A DNA stretch of 64,000 nucleotides from Gordonia hydrophobica NBRC 16057 (GCF_001592365.1 NZ_BCWU01000001.1:717115-781114); one strand, 5' to 3'; numbered from the stretch's first letter, positions 43,963-62,126 are shown. Numbers and translations are program-made. The notes: generated by a model from the sequence alone, not told the origin.

Positions 43963-46344
43963 TTACGTGAAGCTGACCTTCATCGGCTCCAGCTGCTTCT
44001 CGCTCGCCGCACCGGCGTTGCCGATCTGGCCCGCCCATGATGCGCCCCAGCAGTAGACCTCGTTGTTCTGCGCAACGCCCGCGCACGTGGTGCTGGCACC
44101 GGTCGTGACCCAGGAGACGTCGGTCAACGACGAGACCACCGTGGGTGCGGAGACGGCACTGTCGGACTCGCTTCCGTTTCCGGTCTGGCCGTAGCGGTTG
44201 TTGCCCCAGCACCAGATCTTGCCCTCGGTGACGGCGCACGCGGTCTCGACGCCGACGGACACCTGGGCGGCGTTCTCGATTCCGGTCGTCGCCACCGGTG
44301 AGGTGGTCTGACTCGACAGGAGCGACGACTGCGCGCCCCAGCAGTGCACCGTGCCTTCGGCGACGGCGCAGGTGGTGACCTTCAGTCGCTTGTTGTCGGT
44401 GTCGTACGCGGTGCCGAGCGACGCGGACGTGACACCCGTCAGACTCTGCACCTTCACCGGGGTGTTCCGCTGCTGCGTGGTGCCGTCGCCGAGCTGACCC
44501 GAGAAGTTGGAGCCCCAGCAGTAGAGTTCGTCGGAGCCGTCGACGGCGCAGAACGCACCGCCGCCGCCGTCGACCGACTTGACGCCGGTCAGGTCATTGA
44601 TCTTGGCGGGCTCCGGGACACGCGTCGCGGTGTTGCCGGTGCCGAGCTGGCCCACCTCGCCGTTGCCCCAGCAGTACAGTTCCTTCTCCTCGGTGATGGC
44701 GCAGGTGCTGCCGTAGTCGGTGACCACGGCGGTCACCTTCGGCAGTCCCGACACCTTCGCGGGAGCGTGCCGTTCGGTCTCCGAGCGATCGCCGACCTGG
44801 CTGTAGTAGTTCGAGCCCCAGCAGTACACGTCGCCCTCGGCGACGGCGCAGGTGGTCGTCAGGTACTTATCCGACTTCGCGCGGTACGAGCCGATGTCGA
44901 CGGCGCTGACGTCGGTGAGACCGGGCACCTTGACCGGCGTCTTCCGATCCGTGGTGCTGCCGTCGCCCACCTGGCCGACGCTGTTGCTGCCCCAGCAGAA
45001 CAGCTCCTTGTCCTTGACGGCGCACGACGTGCCGGACTGCGTGATCAACTGCATGTCGGGATGCGCGATCGGCGGTGGGCCGTCGTCGCCCTTGGGCCAG
45101 AGCGCGATGGCGGTCCCGGCGATCGCGATGAGCGCGACGACTGCCGCGGCGAGCCCGATCCACAGCCCCTTCTTGCTCTTCTTCGGCTGCGGGGCGCCCC
45201 ACGCAGGCTGCGGCATGCCGGGGCCGGACGCGTACGCGCCCGGCATGCCGGGCGGGATGTTCATGCCCGGCTGGGACGGCTGACCGGAATACGGCGGGGG
45301 AGGCGGGGTCATGCCCGGCTGCGAGCCGTAGTTCGGCGGAGGCGTCATGGCCGGAGCAGCCATGCCCGGTCCGGTCATGCCGGGGCCGGTCATACCCGGG
45401 TTCGAGACTCCGGGGTGCGACGGCGGCGCCATCCCCGGGGCCGACGTCATTCCTGAGGCCGGCGCCGGGGTGTGGCCCGACGGAATCGGTGAGCCGGCGA
45501 TCGACGTCGCGGTGCCCGCCTGCGTCTGGCCGAGAGCACGCCGCAGGTCGTCGGCGAACGCACGACAGTTCGCATACCGCGCGTTGGGATCCTTGGCCAT
45601 GGCGCGCTGCAGCACCGGGCCCAGCGGTGCGAGGTCTGGCCGCACCTGACCGAGCGCGGGCGGCGGCTGCTGAACGTGAGCCATCATCAGCGCCGTCGTG
45701 GTCTCCGCCTTGAACGGCGCGGTTCCCGCGAACATCTGATAGGCCGTGCACGCCAGGGAGTACTGATCGGACTTGCCCGACGCCGCCTGGCCGCTGATGA
45801 TCTCCGGCGCGGTGTACGCGGCGGTGCCGACCACTGAATTCACCGCGGTGAGCTGCGGCGAGTCGGCGAGCTTGGCGATGCCGAAGTCGAGCATCACCGC
45901 GCGGTCGACGCCGCCGTCGTCGTTCTTGGTCACGACGATGTTCGCGGGTTTGATGTCGCGGTGGACCACCGTGCGGGCATGGGCGTAGTCGAGACCGCTT
46001 GCCACCTGCTCCACGACGGTCACCGAGTCGGCCGGACTCAAGTGCTCGGTCGCGAGGTCGTGTCCCTTGATGTAGCTCATGGTGAACCACGGCCCGATGT
46101 CGGAGACGCCGTAACCGTGGACGGTGATGATGCTGGGATGGTCGAGCGACGCCGCCGTCCGGGCCTCATTGGTGAAGCGCTGCTGGAAGTCGTCGTTCGA
46201 CGCCCCGCCGACAGAGATCACCTTCATCGCTTCTTGCCGCTTCAGCGATTCGTTCTCGACGACGTAAACGTCACCCATGCCTCCGGATCCGAGCAGTGAG
46301 ATGACTCGGTAACCCGCGATATGGCTTCCTGGTTGCGCCGGCAT
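43963..46344 (-). CDS. Transmembrane Ser/Thr protein kinase with RCC1-like ectodomain
   Basis: 793 residues. Residues 10-275: Hanks kinase, GSGGMG loop, ATP-lysine K41, HRD D130, DFG D153. Residues 280-385: Pro/Met/Gly-rich linker. About 392-414: one transmembrane helix. 430-793: seven RCC1-like repeats, each with a cysteine pair in CAV-x(5-8)-L/V-x-CWG followed by a GQxGDG-like turn; this probably folds as a seven-bladed propeller outside the membrane, each blade with one disulfide. It resembles PknD-like receptor kinases but with RCC1 instead of NHL repeats. Start ATG 46344 follows GGGAGGACG. It is an orphan gene; ligand and substrates unknown. Confidence 0.9.
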   Translation of the reverse strand: MPAQPGSHIAGYRVISLLGSGGMGDVYVVENESLKRQEAMKVISVGGASNDDFQQRFTNEARTAASLDHPSIITVHGYGVSDIGPWFTMSYIKGHDLATEHLSPADSVTVVEQVASGLDYAHARTVVHRDIKPANIVVTKNDDGGVDRAVMLDFGIAKLADSPQLTAVNSVVGTAAYTAPEIISGQAASGKSDQYSLACTAYQMFAGTAPFKAETTTALMMAHVQQPPPALGQVRPDLAPLGPVLQRAMAKDPNARYANCRAFADDLRRALGQTQAGTATSIAGSPIPSGHTPAPASGMTSAPGMAPPSHPGVSNPGMTGPGMTGPGMAAPAMTPPPNYGSQPGMTPPPPPYSGQPSQPGMNIPPGMPGAYASGPGMPQPAWGAPQPKKSKKGLWIGLAAAVVALIAIAGTAIALWPKGDDGPPPIAHPDMQLITQSGTSCAVKDKELFCWGSNSVGQVGDGSTTDRKTPVKVPGLTDVSAVDIGSYRAKSDKYLTTTCAVAEGDVYCWGSNYYSQVGDRSETERHAPAKVSGLPKVTAVVTDYGSTCAITEEKELYCWGNGEVGQLGTGNTATRVPEPAKINDLTGVKSVDGGGGAFCAVDGSDELYCWGSNFSGQLGDGTTQQRNTPVKVQSLTGVTSASLGTAYDTDNKRLKVTTCAVAEGTVHCWGAQSSLLSSQTTSPVATTGIENAAQVSVGVETACAVTEGKIWCWGNNRYGQTGNGSESDSAVSAPTVVSSLTDVSWVTTGASTTCAGVAQNNEVYCWGASWAGQIGNAGAASEKQLEPMKVSFT

Positions 46345-46501
46345 GAGCGTCCTCCCTCACAATCCGGCGAATCGCGCGCCGGAACCGATGTTCCGATGAA
46401 CTTATCGCATGACAACCGCCATTCACCGTTCTTGGTCTTTCACCTGAACGACGGGCAGTGAACACTTCATGACGGACCGCCGGTGGGCACGGTCGGCCTG
46501 A

Positions 46502-47663
<1,162 letters not shown>

Positions 47664-47738
47664 CGTGATCGGCTCGACAACCATTCTTCCGGCGACCGCG
47701 ATCGCCGCAGCGACGACACGAAAGTAGTTGGTGAACAA

Positions 47739-50212
47739 GTGCGTCTCCCACAGTCTTGGCTGACCGAGGTCCTGCGCAAGGGGAACCCGGACTGGTCCGC
47801 GTCGACAGCCGAGATCGATGCGGGCTTCGTCCGCGTCGGTTTCGAGATCGAGGACGTCGATCCGTTCCCGGAGATCACCGGACCGCTGGTGATCGGTCGG
47901 GTCGCGGCGATCGAGGAACTCACCGAGTTCAAAAAGCCCATCCGGTTCTGCCAGGTCGAGGTCGGTGAAGACGCCCCGCGCGACATCGTCTGCGGTGCAC
48001 GCAACTTCGGCGTCGGCGACCTGGTCGTCGTCGCACTGCCGGGCGTGGTCCTGCCCGGCGACTTCGCGATCGCCACGCGCAAGACCTACGGCAAGACGTC
48101 TGACGGCATGATCTGCTCGGTCACCGAGTTGGGGATCGGCAACGACCACTCCGGCATCCTGGTGCTCGCGCCGGGGACCGCCGAGCCCGGGGCCGATGCG
48201 CGCGAGGTGCTCGGACTCGTCGATGCCGCGATCGACGTCAACGTGACGCCGGATCGCGGTTACGCGTTCTCGATGCGCGGACTCGGCCGCGAGCTCGCCA
48301 GCGCGTTCGCGGTTCCGTATGTCGACGCCGGGCTCGCCGGTGAACCGCTCGCCGCAACCCTCGACCGGGAGCCGTGGCCGGTCGCGATCGACGACGACAG
48401 CAAGGCCACCCGCTACACCGTGCGCATCATCGACGGCGTCGACGCGACGGCACCGTCGCCCTGGTGGATCGCCAAACGCCTGATGGTGGCGGGCATCCGC
48501 CCCATCTCGGCGATCGTCGACATCACCAACTACGTGATGATCGAGCTCGGTCAGCCGCTGCACGCCTTCGACGCCGACAAGGTGACCGGCACCGTCCGGG
48601 TGCGTGCCGCTCGGCCGGGGGAGATGCTCGAGACCCTCGACGGTGTGACCCGCACGCTCGACCCCGAGGACATCGTCATCGCCGACGACAGCGGACCGAT
48701 CGCGCTCGCCGGTGTGATGGGCGGCGCCGCCACCGAGGTGACGGATGCGACGACCACCATCCTGCTGGAGTCGGCGACCTTCGATCAGGTCCGCGTGTTC
48801 CGCTCCGGTAAGCGGCACAAGCTGTCGTCGGAGGCCGCCAAGCGCTTCGAGCGCATCGTCGACCCGGCGATCACCGCGGTCGCCTCCGACCGGGCCGCCG
48901 CGCTCCTCACCGAGTTCGCGGGCGGCAAGGTGGCGGGTGCGCTCGCCGACGCGTCGGTCGACGTGGCTCCGCTGCCCGCCATCGAGATCGATCCGGCTCT
49001 GCCCGACCGCACTGCGGGCGTCGACTACCCCGCGGGGACCACCGCGGCACGCCTGCGCGAGGTCGGTTGCGAGGTCTCGGGCACCGACGCGTTGACCGTG
49101 ACGCCACCGACGTGGCGACCGGACCTTCGTCAGCGCGCCGACCTCGTCGAAGAGGTGCTGCGGCTGGAGGGACTCGAGGACATTCCGGCGGTCGTTCCGC
49201 GGGCTCCGGGCGGCACCGGGCTGACCGCCGCGCAGCGTCGCCGACGTGCGATCGGCGCCCGGCTCGCCGCCGACGGGTACGTCGAGGTGCTGCCGTACCC
49301 GTTCCTGCCCGCCGGCGTCTTCGACACCTGGGGGCTGCCCGCCGACGATCGGCGTCGACAGACCCTCTCGGTCCTGAATCCGCTCGAGGCGGACCGGCCG
49401 GAACTCAACTCGACGCTCCTGCCCGGCCTGATGGAGATGGCAGCGCGGAACATCGCGCGCGGCCAACGCGACCTCGCGCTGTACGCCATCGGCCAGGTGG
49501 TGCTCGGCGGAGATCTGGGTCCGACGGTTCCCGCGCTCGACGTGACCCGCCGGCCGTCCGTAGACGAGCTGGCGGCGCTCGACGCATCGCTGCCCGCACA
49601 GCCGTTGCACGTCGGCGTGCTCCTGACCGGTCTGCGTGAGCAGTCCGGTCCGCTGGGCGGCGGTCGTGCCGCCGACGCTTACGACGCGTTCGAGGCGGCT
49701 CGTCAGATCGGTGAGGCCTCCGGTGTGCAGCTGACTCTGGTCGCCGATGATCTGCTGCCCTGGCATCCCGGCCGGTGCGCTCGCCTCGAGGTCGACGGCG
49801 TCGTCGTGGGCCACGCCGGAGAACTGCACCCGGCGGTCCTGGAGCGAGCCGGTCTCCCGAAGCGACTGTGCGCCGTCGAGATCGACGTCGACGCACTGCC
49901 GTTGCGCGAGAACCTGCCGTCGCCGAAGGTCTCGCCGTTCCCGGCGGTGCTGCAGGACGTCAACGTGGTGGTCGCGTCGACCGTTGCGGCCCAGGACGTC
50001 CAGGATGCGCTCGTGGCGGGCGCCGGTGATCTGCTGGAGTCCATCGCACTCTTCGACGTGTTCGCCGGAGAGCAGGTGGGCGAGGGCAACAAGTCGTTGA
50101 CGTTCGCGCTCACGTTCCGTGCGCCGGATCGCACCCTGACCGAAGACGAGGGCTCGGAGGCCAAACTGGCCGCCGTCGCTCACGCCGCCGACGCGGTGGG
50201 AGCCCGACTGCG

Positions 50213-50216
<4 letters not shown>
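47739..50216 (+). CDS. pheT: Phenylalanine-tRNA ligase beta subunit
   Basis: 825 residues: EMAP/tRNA-binding domain (about 40-150, with FCQVEVGEDAPRDIVCGARNF), B3/4 editing domain, B5 domain (DYPAGTTAARLREVGCEV), catalytic-like core, and the C-terminal anticodon-binding FDX-ACB (SPKVSPFPAVLQDVNVVV). GTG start at 47739, 75 bp after pheS. Confidence 0.98.
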
Positions 50217-52487
<2,271 letters not shown>

Positions 52488-52540
52488 GCGACGCACCCAT
52501 CCAGTCATCCGCGCCGGCGGACTCCCCGAAGGACCAGACC

Positions 52541-53803
52541 ATGACGCAGACTCCTGGACCGGATGCCGCCGACAGCATCCCGGTGCCCGACATCGACCTC
52601 CTCATCGGATCGCGGATGACTCGTCGCCAAGGCGTCACCGCACCGCTGGGATTCCGCGCGGCCGGCATCGCCGCGGGGATCAAAGCCACCGGCAACCCCG
52701 ACCTGGCGTTGGTCCTCAACGAGGGGCCCGATCTCGGTGCGTCGGCGGTGTTCACGCGCAACCAGGTGAAGGCCGCGCCGGTGCTGTGGACGCAGAAGGT
52801 GATCGAGAACCGGTCGCTACGGGCGGTCATCCTCAACTCGGGCGGTGCCAACGCCTGCACCGGGTCCGCGGGGTTCCAGGACACGCATGCGACCGCCGAA
52901 GCCGTCGCGTCGACCCTCTCCAACTGGGGCACCGACACCGGCGCCGTCGAGGTCGCCGTCTGCTCCACCGGCCTCATCGGTGAACGCCTCCCGATGGACA
53001 AGGTCCTCGCGGGCGTCACCGAGATCGTTCACGAGATGGGCGGCGGCATCGAAGGCGGGACCGACGCCGCCTACGCGATCATGACCACCGACACCATCCC
53101 GAAACAGGTGGCGCTGCACCATACCGGCGGTTGGAACGTCGGCGGCATGGCGAAGGGTGCAGGCATGCTCGCGCCGTCGCTCGCAACGATGCTCGTGGTG
53201 CTGACCACCGATGCGAAGGTCAGTGCGGAGTCGATCGATCTCGCGCTGCGCCGCGCCACCGCCCGGACGTTCGATCGGCTCGACGTCGACGGTTCCATCT
53301 CGACCAACGACACGGTGCTGCTGCTGTCGTCGGGCGCCAGCCAGATCGAGGTGCCGCAGGCCGAGCTCGACGCCGCCGTCTACGCGGTCTGCGACGACTT
53401 GGCGGGACAGCTGCAGAACGACGCCGAAGGCGTCACCAAGCGCATCGCGATCACCGTCACCGGCGCGGTCACAGAAGACGACGCGCTCGTCATCGCACGC
53501 GGAGTGGCACGCGACTCGCTGGTCAAGACCGCGCTGTTCGGTTCCGACCCCAACTGGGGCCGGGTCCTCGCCGCCATCGGTGCCAGTCCGGTGACCATCG
53601 ACCCGGATCGGATCACCGTGTCGTTCAACGGTTCCCCGATCTGTGAGAACGGAACCGGCGTGCCCGGTGCACGTGAGGTCGACCTGTCGGGCGACCGCAT
53701 CGAGGTGGTCGCGGACCTCGGCCTCGGCGACGCCGAAGCCACCGTCCGCACCACCGACCTGTCGCACGCTTACGTGGAAGAGAACTCGGCCTACTCGTCA
53801 TGA
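52541..53803 (+). CDS. argJ: Bifunctional ornithine acetyltransferase/N-acetylglutamate synthase
   Basis: 420 residues. The enzyme is self-cleaving: the nucleophilic threonine follows the conserved [14 protein letters not shown]. Other blocks: [60 protein letters not shown], and the C-terminal [17 protein letters not shown] 52541 has ribosome site GAAGGA; an upstream GTG at 52484 overlapping the argC stop would add 19 residues. It recycles the acetyl group from N-acetylornithine to glutamate. Confidence 0.97.
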   Translation: MTQTPGPDAADSIPVPDIDLLIGSRMTRRQGVTAPLGFRAAGIAAGIKATGNPDLALVLNEGPDLGASAVFTRNQVKAAPVLWTQKVIENRSLRAVILNSGGANACTGSAGFQDTHATAEAVASTLSNWGTDTGAVEVAVCSTGLIGERLPMDKVLAGVTEIVHEMGGGIEGGTDAAYAIMTTDTIPKQVALHHTGGWNVGGMAKGAGMLAPSLATMLVVLTTDAKVSAESIDLALRRATARTFDRLDVDGSISTNDTVLLLSSGASQIEVPQAELDAAVYAVCDDLAGQLQNDAEGVTKRIAITVTGAVTEDDALVIARGVARDSLVKTALFGSDPNWGRVLAAIGASPVTIDPDRITVSFNGSPICENGTGVPGAREVDLSGDRIEVVADLGLGDAEATVRTTDLSHAYVEENSAYSS

Positions 53804-54687
53804 CGGACATCACTGGACTCGACGCGCTGCAGAAGGCCGCCGTCCTCGCTGAATCACTGCCGGCCCTGGCCGCGCTCCACGGCAAACGCGTCGTCGTCAA
53901 ATACGGCGGCAACGCCATGATCGACGACGACCTCAAGAAGGCCTTCGCCGCCGACGTGGTGCTGTTGCGTGCGTGCGGCATCCACCCGATCGTCGTGCAC
54001 GGCGGCGGCCCGCAGATCTCGGCGATGCTGTCTCGCCTCGGCCTCGACGGCGAGTTCCGCGGCGGATTCCGCGTCACCACCCCCGAGGTGATGGACGTGG
54101 TCCGGATGGTCCTGTTCGGGCAGGTGGGACGGGAACTGGTCGGGCTGATCAACGCACACGGACCGTACGCGGTCGGCATCACCGGCGAGGACGCGCACCT
54201 GTTCACCGCCACCCGCCGGACGGCGTTGGTCGACGGCGAACAGGTCGACATCGGCCTCGTCGGCGACATCAGCACCGTGAACACCTCGGCCGTCGACGAC
54301 CTGATCGCGGCCGGCCGCATTCCGGTGGTCTCGACCATCGCTCCCGACGCTGCGGGCCAGGTCCACAACATCAACGCCGACACCGCGGCCGGAGCCATCG
54401 CCGCCGCACTCGGTGCCGAGCACCTGGTGATGCTCACCGACGTCGAAGGGCTCTACACCGACTGGCCCGATCGGTCGTCGCTGGTCGCCCGCATCACCGC
54501 ATCCGAGGTGGAGCGCCTGCTGCCCAGCCTCGACGCGGGAATGGTGCCCAAGATGGAGGCCTGTATGCGGGCAGTCCAGGAGGGCGTCGGCGCCGCCCAC
54601 GTCATCGATGGCCGCGCACCGCACTCGGTGGTCGCGGCACTACTCACCTCTGCGACGTCGGGCACCACCGTCGTCGCCGACGACTGA
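53800..54687 (+). CDS. argB: Acetylglutamate kinase
   Basis: 295 residues. [23 protein letters not shown] (phosphate and substrate loops), [58 protein letters not shown]. This kinase is commonly the arginine-feedback-inhibited step. ATG overlaps the argJ stop (ATGA). Confidence 0.98.
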   Translation: MTDITGLDALQKAAVLAESLPALAALHGKRVVVKYGGNAMIDDDLKKAFAADVVLLRACGIHPIVVHGGGPQISAMLSRLGLDGEFRGGFRVTTPEVMDVVRMVLFGQVGRELVGLINAHGPYAVGITGEDAHLFTATRRTALVDGEQVDIGLVGDISTVNTSAVDDLIAAGRIPVVSTIAPDAAGQVHNINADTAAGAIAAALGAEHLVMLTDVEGLYTDWPDRSSLVARITASEVERLLPSLDAGMVPKMEACMRAVQEGVGAAHVIDGRAPHSVVAALLTSATSGTTVVADD

Positions 54688-54700
54688 CGGGAGCACGGTC

Positions 54701-55873
54701 ATGACCGCACCCTTGCAACAGCGGTGGAACGCCGCACTCATGAACAATTACGGCACCCCGCCGATCGCGCTGGTTCGCGGCGACGGCGCGGTCGTCTACG
54801 ACGCGGACGGCCGCGAGTACCTGGATCTGCTGGGCGGCATCGCCGTGAACGCACTCGGCCACGCCAACCCGGCGATCGTCGAAGCGATCACGACCCAGGT
54901 GTCGACCCTCGGCCACGTGTCGAACCTGTACGTCTCGCCGCCGGTGGTGGAACTCGCGGAACGGCTGCAGAGCGCGTTCGGCCACTCCTCGCGCGTCTTC
55001 CTGTGCAACTCGGGAACCGAGGCCAACGAGGCGGCGTTCAAGCTGGCCCGCCTCACCGGACGTCCGCAGATCATCGCCGCCGACGGCGGGTTCCACGGAC
55101 GGACCATGGGATCACTGGCGATGACCGGGCAGCCCGGTAAGCGCGAACCGTTCGAACCGATGCCCGGCGGCGTCGACTTCGTTCCCTACGGCGACGTCGA
55201 CGCGTTGCGCGCCGCCGTCTCCGAGAAGACGGCGGCGGTGATCCTGGAGCCGATCCAGGGCGAGAAGGGCGTGATCGTCCCGCCCGCGGATTACCTGGTC
55301 GCCGCACGTGCGATCACCGCCGAACACGGGGCACTGCTGATCCTCGACGAGGTGCAGACCGGCATCGCGCGCACGGGATGGATGTTCGCGCATCAGCGCG
55401 CGGGCATCGTCCCCGACGTCATGACCCTCGCCAAGGGGCTCGGCGGCGGCATGCCCATCGGTGCCTGCCTCGCGACCGGTCCGGCCGCCGACCTGTTCGA
55501 GCCGGGGGCGCACGGCACCACCTTCGGTGGAAACCCCGTGTGCGCGGCGGCCGCGCTCGCGGTGCTCAAGTACATCGACGACCACGATCTCCTCGCGCAC
55601 GTCGAGCACGTGGGGAAGGCGCTGGCGAGCGGAATCGAAGAGCTCGGACATCCGCAGATCGCCGGGGTCCGCGGCGACGGCCTGCTGCTCGGCGTGGTCC
55701 TCACCGACGACATCGCGAAGGGGGCGGAGACCGCAGCGCGCGACGCCGGATACCTGATCAACGCACCCGCGGCGAATGTGATCCGGTTGGCTCCGCCGCT
55801 CGTCCTCACCGAGGACCAGGCCGCACGCTTCGTCGCCGACCTGCCCGCCATGCTCGACGCCGCACAGACCTAG
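54701..55873 (+). CDS. argD: Acetylornithine aminotransferase
   Basis: 390 residues, class-III PLP aminotransferase: [63 protein letters not shown] and the PLP lysine in [14 protein letters not shown]. It converts N-acetylglutamate semialdehyde to N-acetylornithine. Ribosome site GGGAG. Confidence 0.97.
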   Translation: MTAPLQQRWNAALMNNYGTPPIALVRGDGAVVYDADGREYLDLLGGIAVNALGHANPAIVEAITTQVSTLGHVSNLYVSPPVVELAERLQSAFGHSSRVFLCNSGTEANEAAFKLARLTGRPQIIAADGGFHGRTMGSLAMTGQPGKREPFEPMPGGVDFVPYGDVDALRAAVSEKTAAVILEPIQGEKGVIVPPADYLVAARAITAEHGALLILDEVQTGIARTGWMFAHQRAGIVPDVMTLAKGLGGGMPIGACLATGPAADLFEPGAHGTTFGGNPVCAAAALAVLKYIDDHDLLAHVEHVGKALASGIEELGHPQIAGVRGDGLLLGVVLTDDIAKGAETAARDAGYLINAPAANVIRLAPPLVLTEDQAARFVADLPAMLDAAQT

Positions 55874-58870
<2,997 letters not shown>

Positions 58871-59038
58871 GGGGCGTGGGCTGGGGCGTCTCGGTGAGTA
58901 CGAGCGGACGTCGAGCCGATATCGCCACACCCGTGTGTCGCAGGCCACTCGCTGAGATGATTGTCTGTACCCACGAGTAAACTGCTCGCGTGCTTGTGGG
59001 GTTCGGAATCGATCGGCGGGCGCAGGGGTAGACGCGGG

Positions 59039-62000
59039 ATGGGAGTTGTCACTGTGAGAGGCTTGCCAGACGTCGGCGGGGCGGTCGGACGGATCGTCGC
59101 GACGGCGCAGAACGGACTCGAAGTCCTCCGCATGGGAGGTCTCGACACCGGGACCGAGCCCACGCCCTACAAGGTCGTCGAGACCGAGAAGATGTACCGG
59201 CTCCGTCGGTACTTCCCGGACGACCCGGGCGACGGCTGCCCGAACGTGATCTTGATTCCGCCGATGATGGTCTCGGCCAACGTCTACGACGTCACGCAGC
59301 AGAACGGCGCCGTGTCGGTGCTGCATCGGCACGGGGTGATCCCGTGGGTCGTCGACTTCGGGTCGCCGGATCACGAAGAGGGCGGCATGGAGCGGACTCT
59401 CACCGACCACGTCGTCGCGATCAGTCGCGTCATCGATCTGGTTCGGTCGGTCACCGGGCGTGACGTCCATCTGGGCGGCTACTCGCAGGGCGGCATGTTC
59501 GCGTACCAGACCGCGGCCTATCGACGGTCGGCCGGTCTGGCCAGCGTGGTGACCTTCGGCAGTCCGGTCGACGTCCTCGCGGCACTGCCGCTGGGGCTGC
59601 CTGCCAACCTCGTCGTGCCCGGTGCCGAGTTCGTCGCCGACAACGTATTCAATCGGCTCTGGATCCCGAGTTGGCTCGCCCGCACCGGCTTCCAGCTGGC
59701 CGATCCGGTGAAGACGGCCAAGAGCCGCATCGACTTCCTGCGCAAACTCCACGACCGCGACGCGCTCCTCCCACGCGAGGACCAGCGGCGTTTCATCGAG
59801 CAGGAGGGGTGGGTCGCCTGGTCGGGGCCCGCCGTCGCCGAACTGCTCCGCCAGTTCGTGGTGCACAACCGCATGATGTCCGGCGGGTTCGTCATCGACG
59901 GCGACGTGGTGTCGATGACCGAGATCACCTGCCCCGTGCTCGCCTTCGTCGGTGAGACCGACGACATCGGCCAGCCGCTCGCGGTCCGCGGCATCGTGCG
60001 GGCGGCACCGCTCGCCGACGTCTACGAGTCGGCGCTGCCCGTCGGACACTTCGGTCTGGTCGTCGGTTCCACCGCGGGACGACTCACCTGGCCGACCGTC
60101 GGCGAATGGATCCGATGGCGCGAAGGCAGCGCCGATGAGCCGGAGAACATCGCGCCGATGCGGACCGATCGCACCGAATCGGGCACCGGAATCAATTGGA
60201 CCGATCGCCTGACCTACGGAGTCGGACAGGTGGCGGGCGCAGGCACCGCGGTCTCGAAGGAGTTCGTCGACGCGGTGAACTCCTTGCAGCGCACCACGCG
60301 GGCCGTCGCGACCGAATCGGTCCGCACCGTTCCCCGCCTCTTCCGCCTGGGACAGATCCAGCCGTCCACGCGGGTCTCGCTCGGCAAGCTGATGAGCGAG
60401 AACGCCCGGCGCACCCCGCACGACGAGCTGTTCCTCTTCGAGGACCGGATCCTCACCCACGCTCAGGTCAACACCCGAATCGACAACGTCGTCCTCGGTC
60501 TGATCGAGAGCGGCATCCGTCCGGGAGTCCATGTGGGCGTGATGATGGATCCGCGCCCGTCGGCGCTGGTGACCATCGCCGCGCTCTCGCGACTCGGGGC
60601 GGTCGCGGTCCTGCTGTCCTCGGGCGACTCGCTGTCGGAGATGCTCGCGATGGCCGACACGCGGGTCATCGTCGCCGACCCAGATCATCTCGACGGCGCC
60701 GCAGCCGTGTGCGATCGGGTCCTGGTGCTCGGCGGCGGCAGCGGCGACGCGCGCGTCATCGAGCGGGCCGACGGCGAGCACATCGTCGACATGGAGAAGA
60801 TCGATCCGAGTCGGGTTCGTCAGCCCGCGTGGTACCGCCCGGATCCCGGCCTGGCAGGCGACCTCGCCTTCGTCGTCTTCACTGAGACGCAGGGGCGACT
60901 CAATCGCTGGGCCATCACGAACCACAGGTTCGCGATGTCGGCATTGGGCGCGGCCGCCGCGGCCGGGTTGTCGAACCGCGACACCGTCTACTGCCTGCCG
61001 CCGTTGCATCACGCCTCCGGCCTGCTCACCACGCTCGGCGCCACCGCCGCGGGACGGTCTCGGATCGCACTCTCCACCGGCATGGACCCGGCTCGGTTCG
61101 CCCGCGAAGTCCGCCGCTACGGGGTCACGGTCGTCTCGTACACCTGGAACATGCTCGCCGAGATCATGGACGCTCCCGAGTTCGACGCGAGCCGTCTCGG
61201 TTCGGTGCGACTGTTCATGGGATCAGGCATCTCGGCAGGTCAGTGGACCCGTCTGCGTGAGACGCTGCCGAACGCTCGGGTGCTGGAGTTCTTCGCCTCG
61301 GCCGACGGCTCCGCGATCCTGGCCAACGTCGACGACAACAAGATCGGTTCGATGGGCAGGCCGCTGCCGGAGACCAATCCGGTCCGCGTCGCGGCCTACG
61401 ATCCGTCGACCGGCCGCATGGAGATCGACCGCGACACCGGGTTCATTCGGGAAGCGGGACCGCGGGAGATCGGCATGCTCGTCTCCCACGCTGGTCAACG
61501 GTTCGAGGCCGCGGGGTTGGTGCTGCGCGATGTCTTCCGGCCGCACGACCGCTGGGAGGTCAGCGGCAGCCTCTTCCGGGCCGATGCCGACGGAGACCTC
61601 TGGTACATGGGCTCGGCACACGGTGTGGTGCGCAGTGCCGCGGGTCCGATGTACACCCTGCCGATCCAGCAGGCACTCTCGATGATCTCCGATGTGAAGC
61701 TGTCCGCAGCCTACGGAGTCGGGGAGCCGGGCAGCCAGATCGCCGTCGCCGTCGTGACGCTGCGCGAGGGGGCCTCGTCGCTCACTCCGACACAGATCCG
61801 CGTCGGCCTGGGGGAGTTGCCCGCCGAACAGCGGCCGCACCTGGTGTGGATCGCCGACTCGATTCCGCTGTCAGAGGCGTTTCGGCTGAAGACCAGCAAG
61901 ATCGCGGCCCGCGGCATTCCGAAGCCGGGCTCCAAGATCTGGTACCGGAGTCCGGACGGAAGTTACCGCCGGTACACGGCGACGGCCGCCGCAACGATCG

Positions 62001-62056
62001 ACTGGAGTACGCCGACCGGTGTCGCCGAGGACAGCGGAGCCGCGTCCGCCGAGTAG
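59039..62056 (+). CDS. Lipase/PHA-synthase-like domain fused to an acyl-CoA-synthetase-like domain (Rv1683-like)
   Basis: 1005 residues. Residues 1-370: alpha/beta hydrolase of the PhaC/lipase type with nucleophile S149 in GGYSQGGMFAYQ and a late GHFGLVVGSTAG. Residues 440-1000: ANL-type adenylating fold (LLTTLGATAAG, ACMP hinge-like blocks, EAFRLKTSKIAARGIPKPG), but the usual P-loop TSGTTGxPK is replaced by TETQGRLNR (from 615), so ATP binding may be impaired. It matches M. tuberculosis Rv1683 in domain order and is followed, as there, by an Rv1684-like gene. Role in triacylglycerol or acyl-lipid handling is inferred. ATG 59039 or a GTG 15 bp on. Confidence 0.85.
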   Translation: MGVVTVRGLPDVGGAVGRIVATAQNGLEVLRMGGLDTGTEPTPYKVVETEKMYRLRRYFPDDPGDGCPNVILIPPMMVSANVYDVTQQNGAVSVLHRHGVIPWVVDFGSPDHEEGGMERTLTDHVVAISRVIDLVRSVTGRDVHLGGYSQGGMFAYQTAAYRRSAGLASVVTFGSPVDVLAALPLGLPANLVVPGAEFVADNVFNRLWIPSWLARTGFQLADPVKTAKSRIDFLRKLHDRDALLPREDQRRFIEQEGWVAWSGPAVAELLRQFVVHNRMMSGGFVIDGDVVSMTEITCPVLAFVGETDDIGQPLAVRGIVRAAPLADVYESALPVGHFGLVVGSTAGRLTWPTVGEWIRWREGSADEPENIAPMRTDRTESGTGINWTDRLTYGVGQVAGAGTAVSKEFVDAVNSLQRTTRAVATESVRTVPRLFRLGQIQPSTRVSLGKLMSENARRTPHDELFLFEDRILTHAQVNTRIDNVVLGLIESGIRPGVHVGVMMDPRPSALVTIAALSRLGAVAVLLSSGDSLSEMLAMADTRVIVADPDHLDGAAAVCDRVLVLGGGSGDARVIERADGEHIVDMEKIDPSRVRQPAWYRPDPGLAGDLAFVVFTETQGRLNRWAITNHRFAMSALGAAAAAGLSNRDTVYCLPPLHHASGLLTTLGATAAGRSRIALSTGMDPARFAREVRRYGVTVVSYTWNMLAEIMDAPEFDASRLGSVRLFMGSGISAGQWTRLRETLPNARVLEFFASADGSAILANVDDNKIGSMGRPLPETNPVRVAAYDPSTGRMEIDRDTGFIREAGPREIGMLVSHAGQRFEAAGLVLRDVFRPHDRWEVSGSLFRADADGDLWYMGSAHGVVRSAAGPMYTLPIQQALSMISDVKLSAAYGVGEPGSQIAVAVVTLREGASSLTPTQIRVGLGELPAEQRPHLVWIADSIPLSEAFRLKTSKIAARGIPKPGSKIWYRSPDGSYRRYTATAAATIDWSTPTGVAEDSGAASAE

Positions 62057-62126
62057 CCTTGACCTTCGGTAGACGTCGCCGCCGACCAGCGGTGTGCGAC
62101 TGGATCGACGAAATGAGTGGGAGCTG

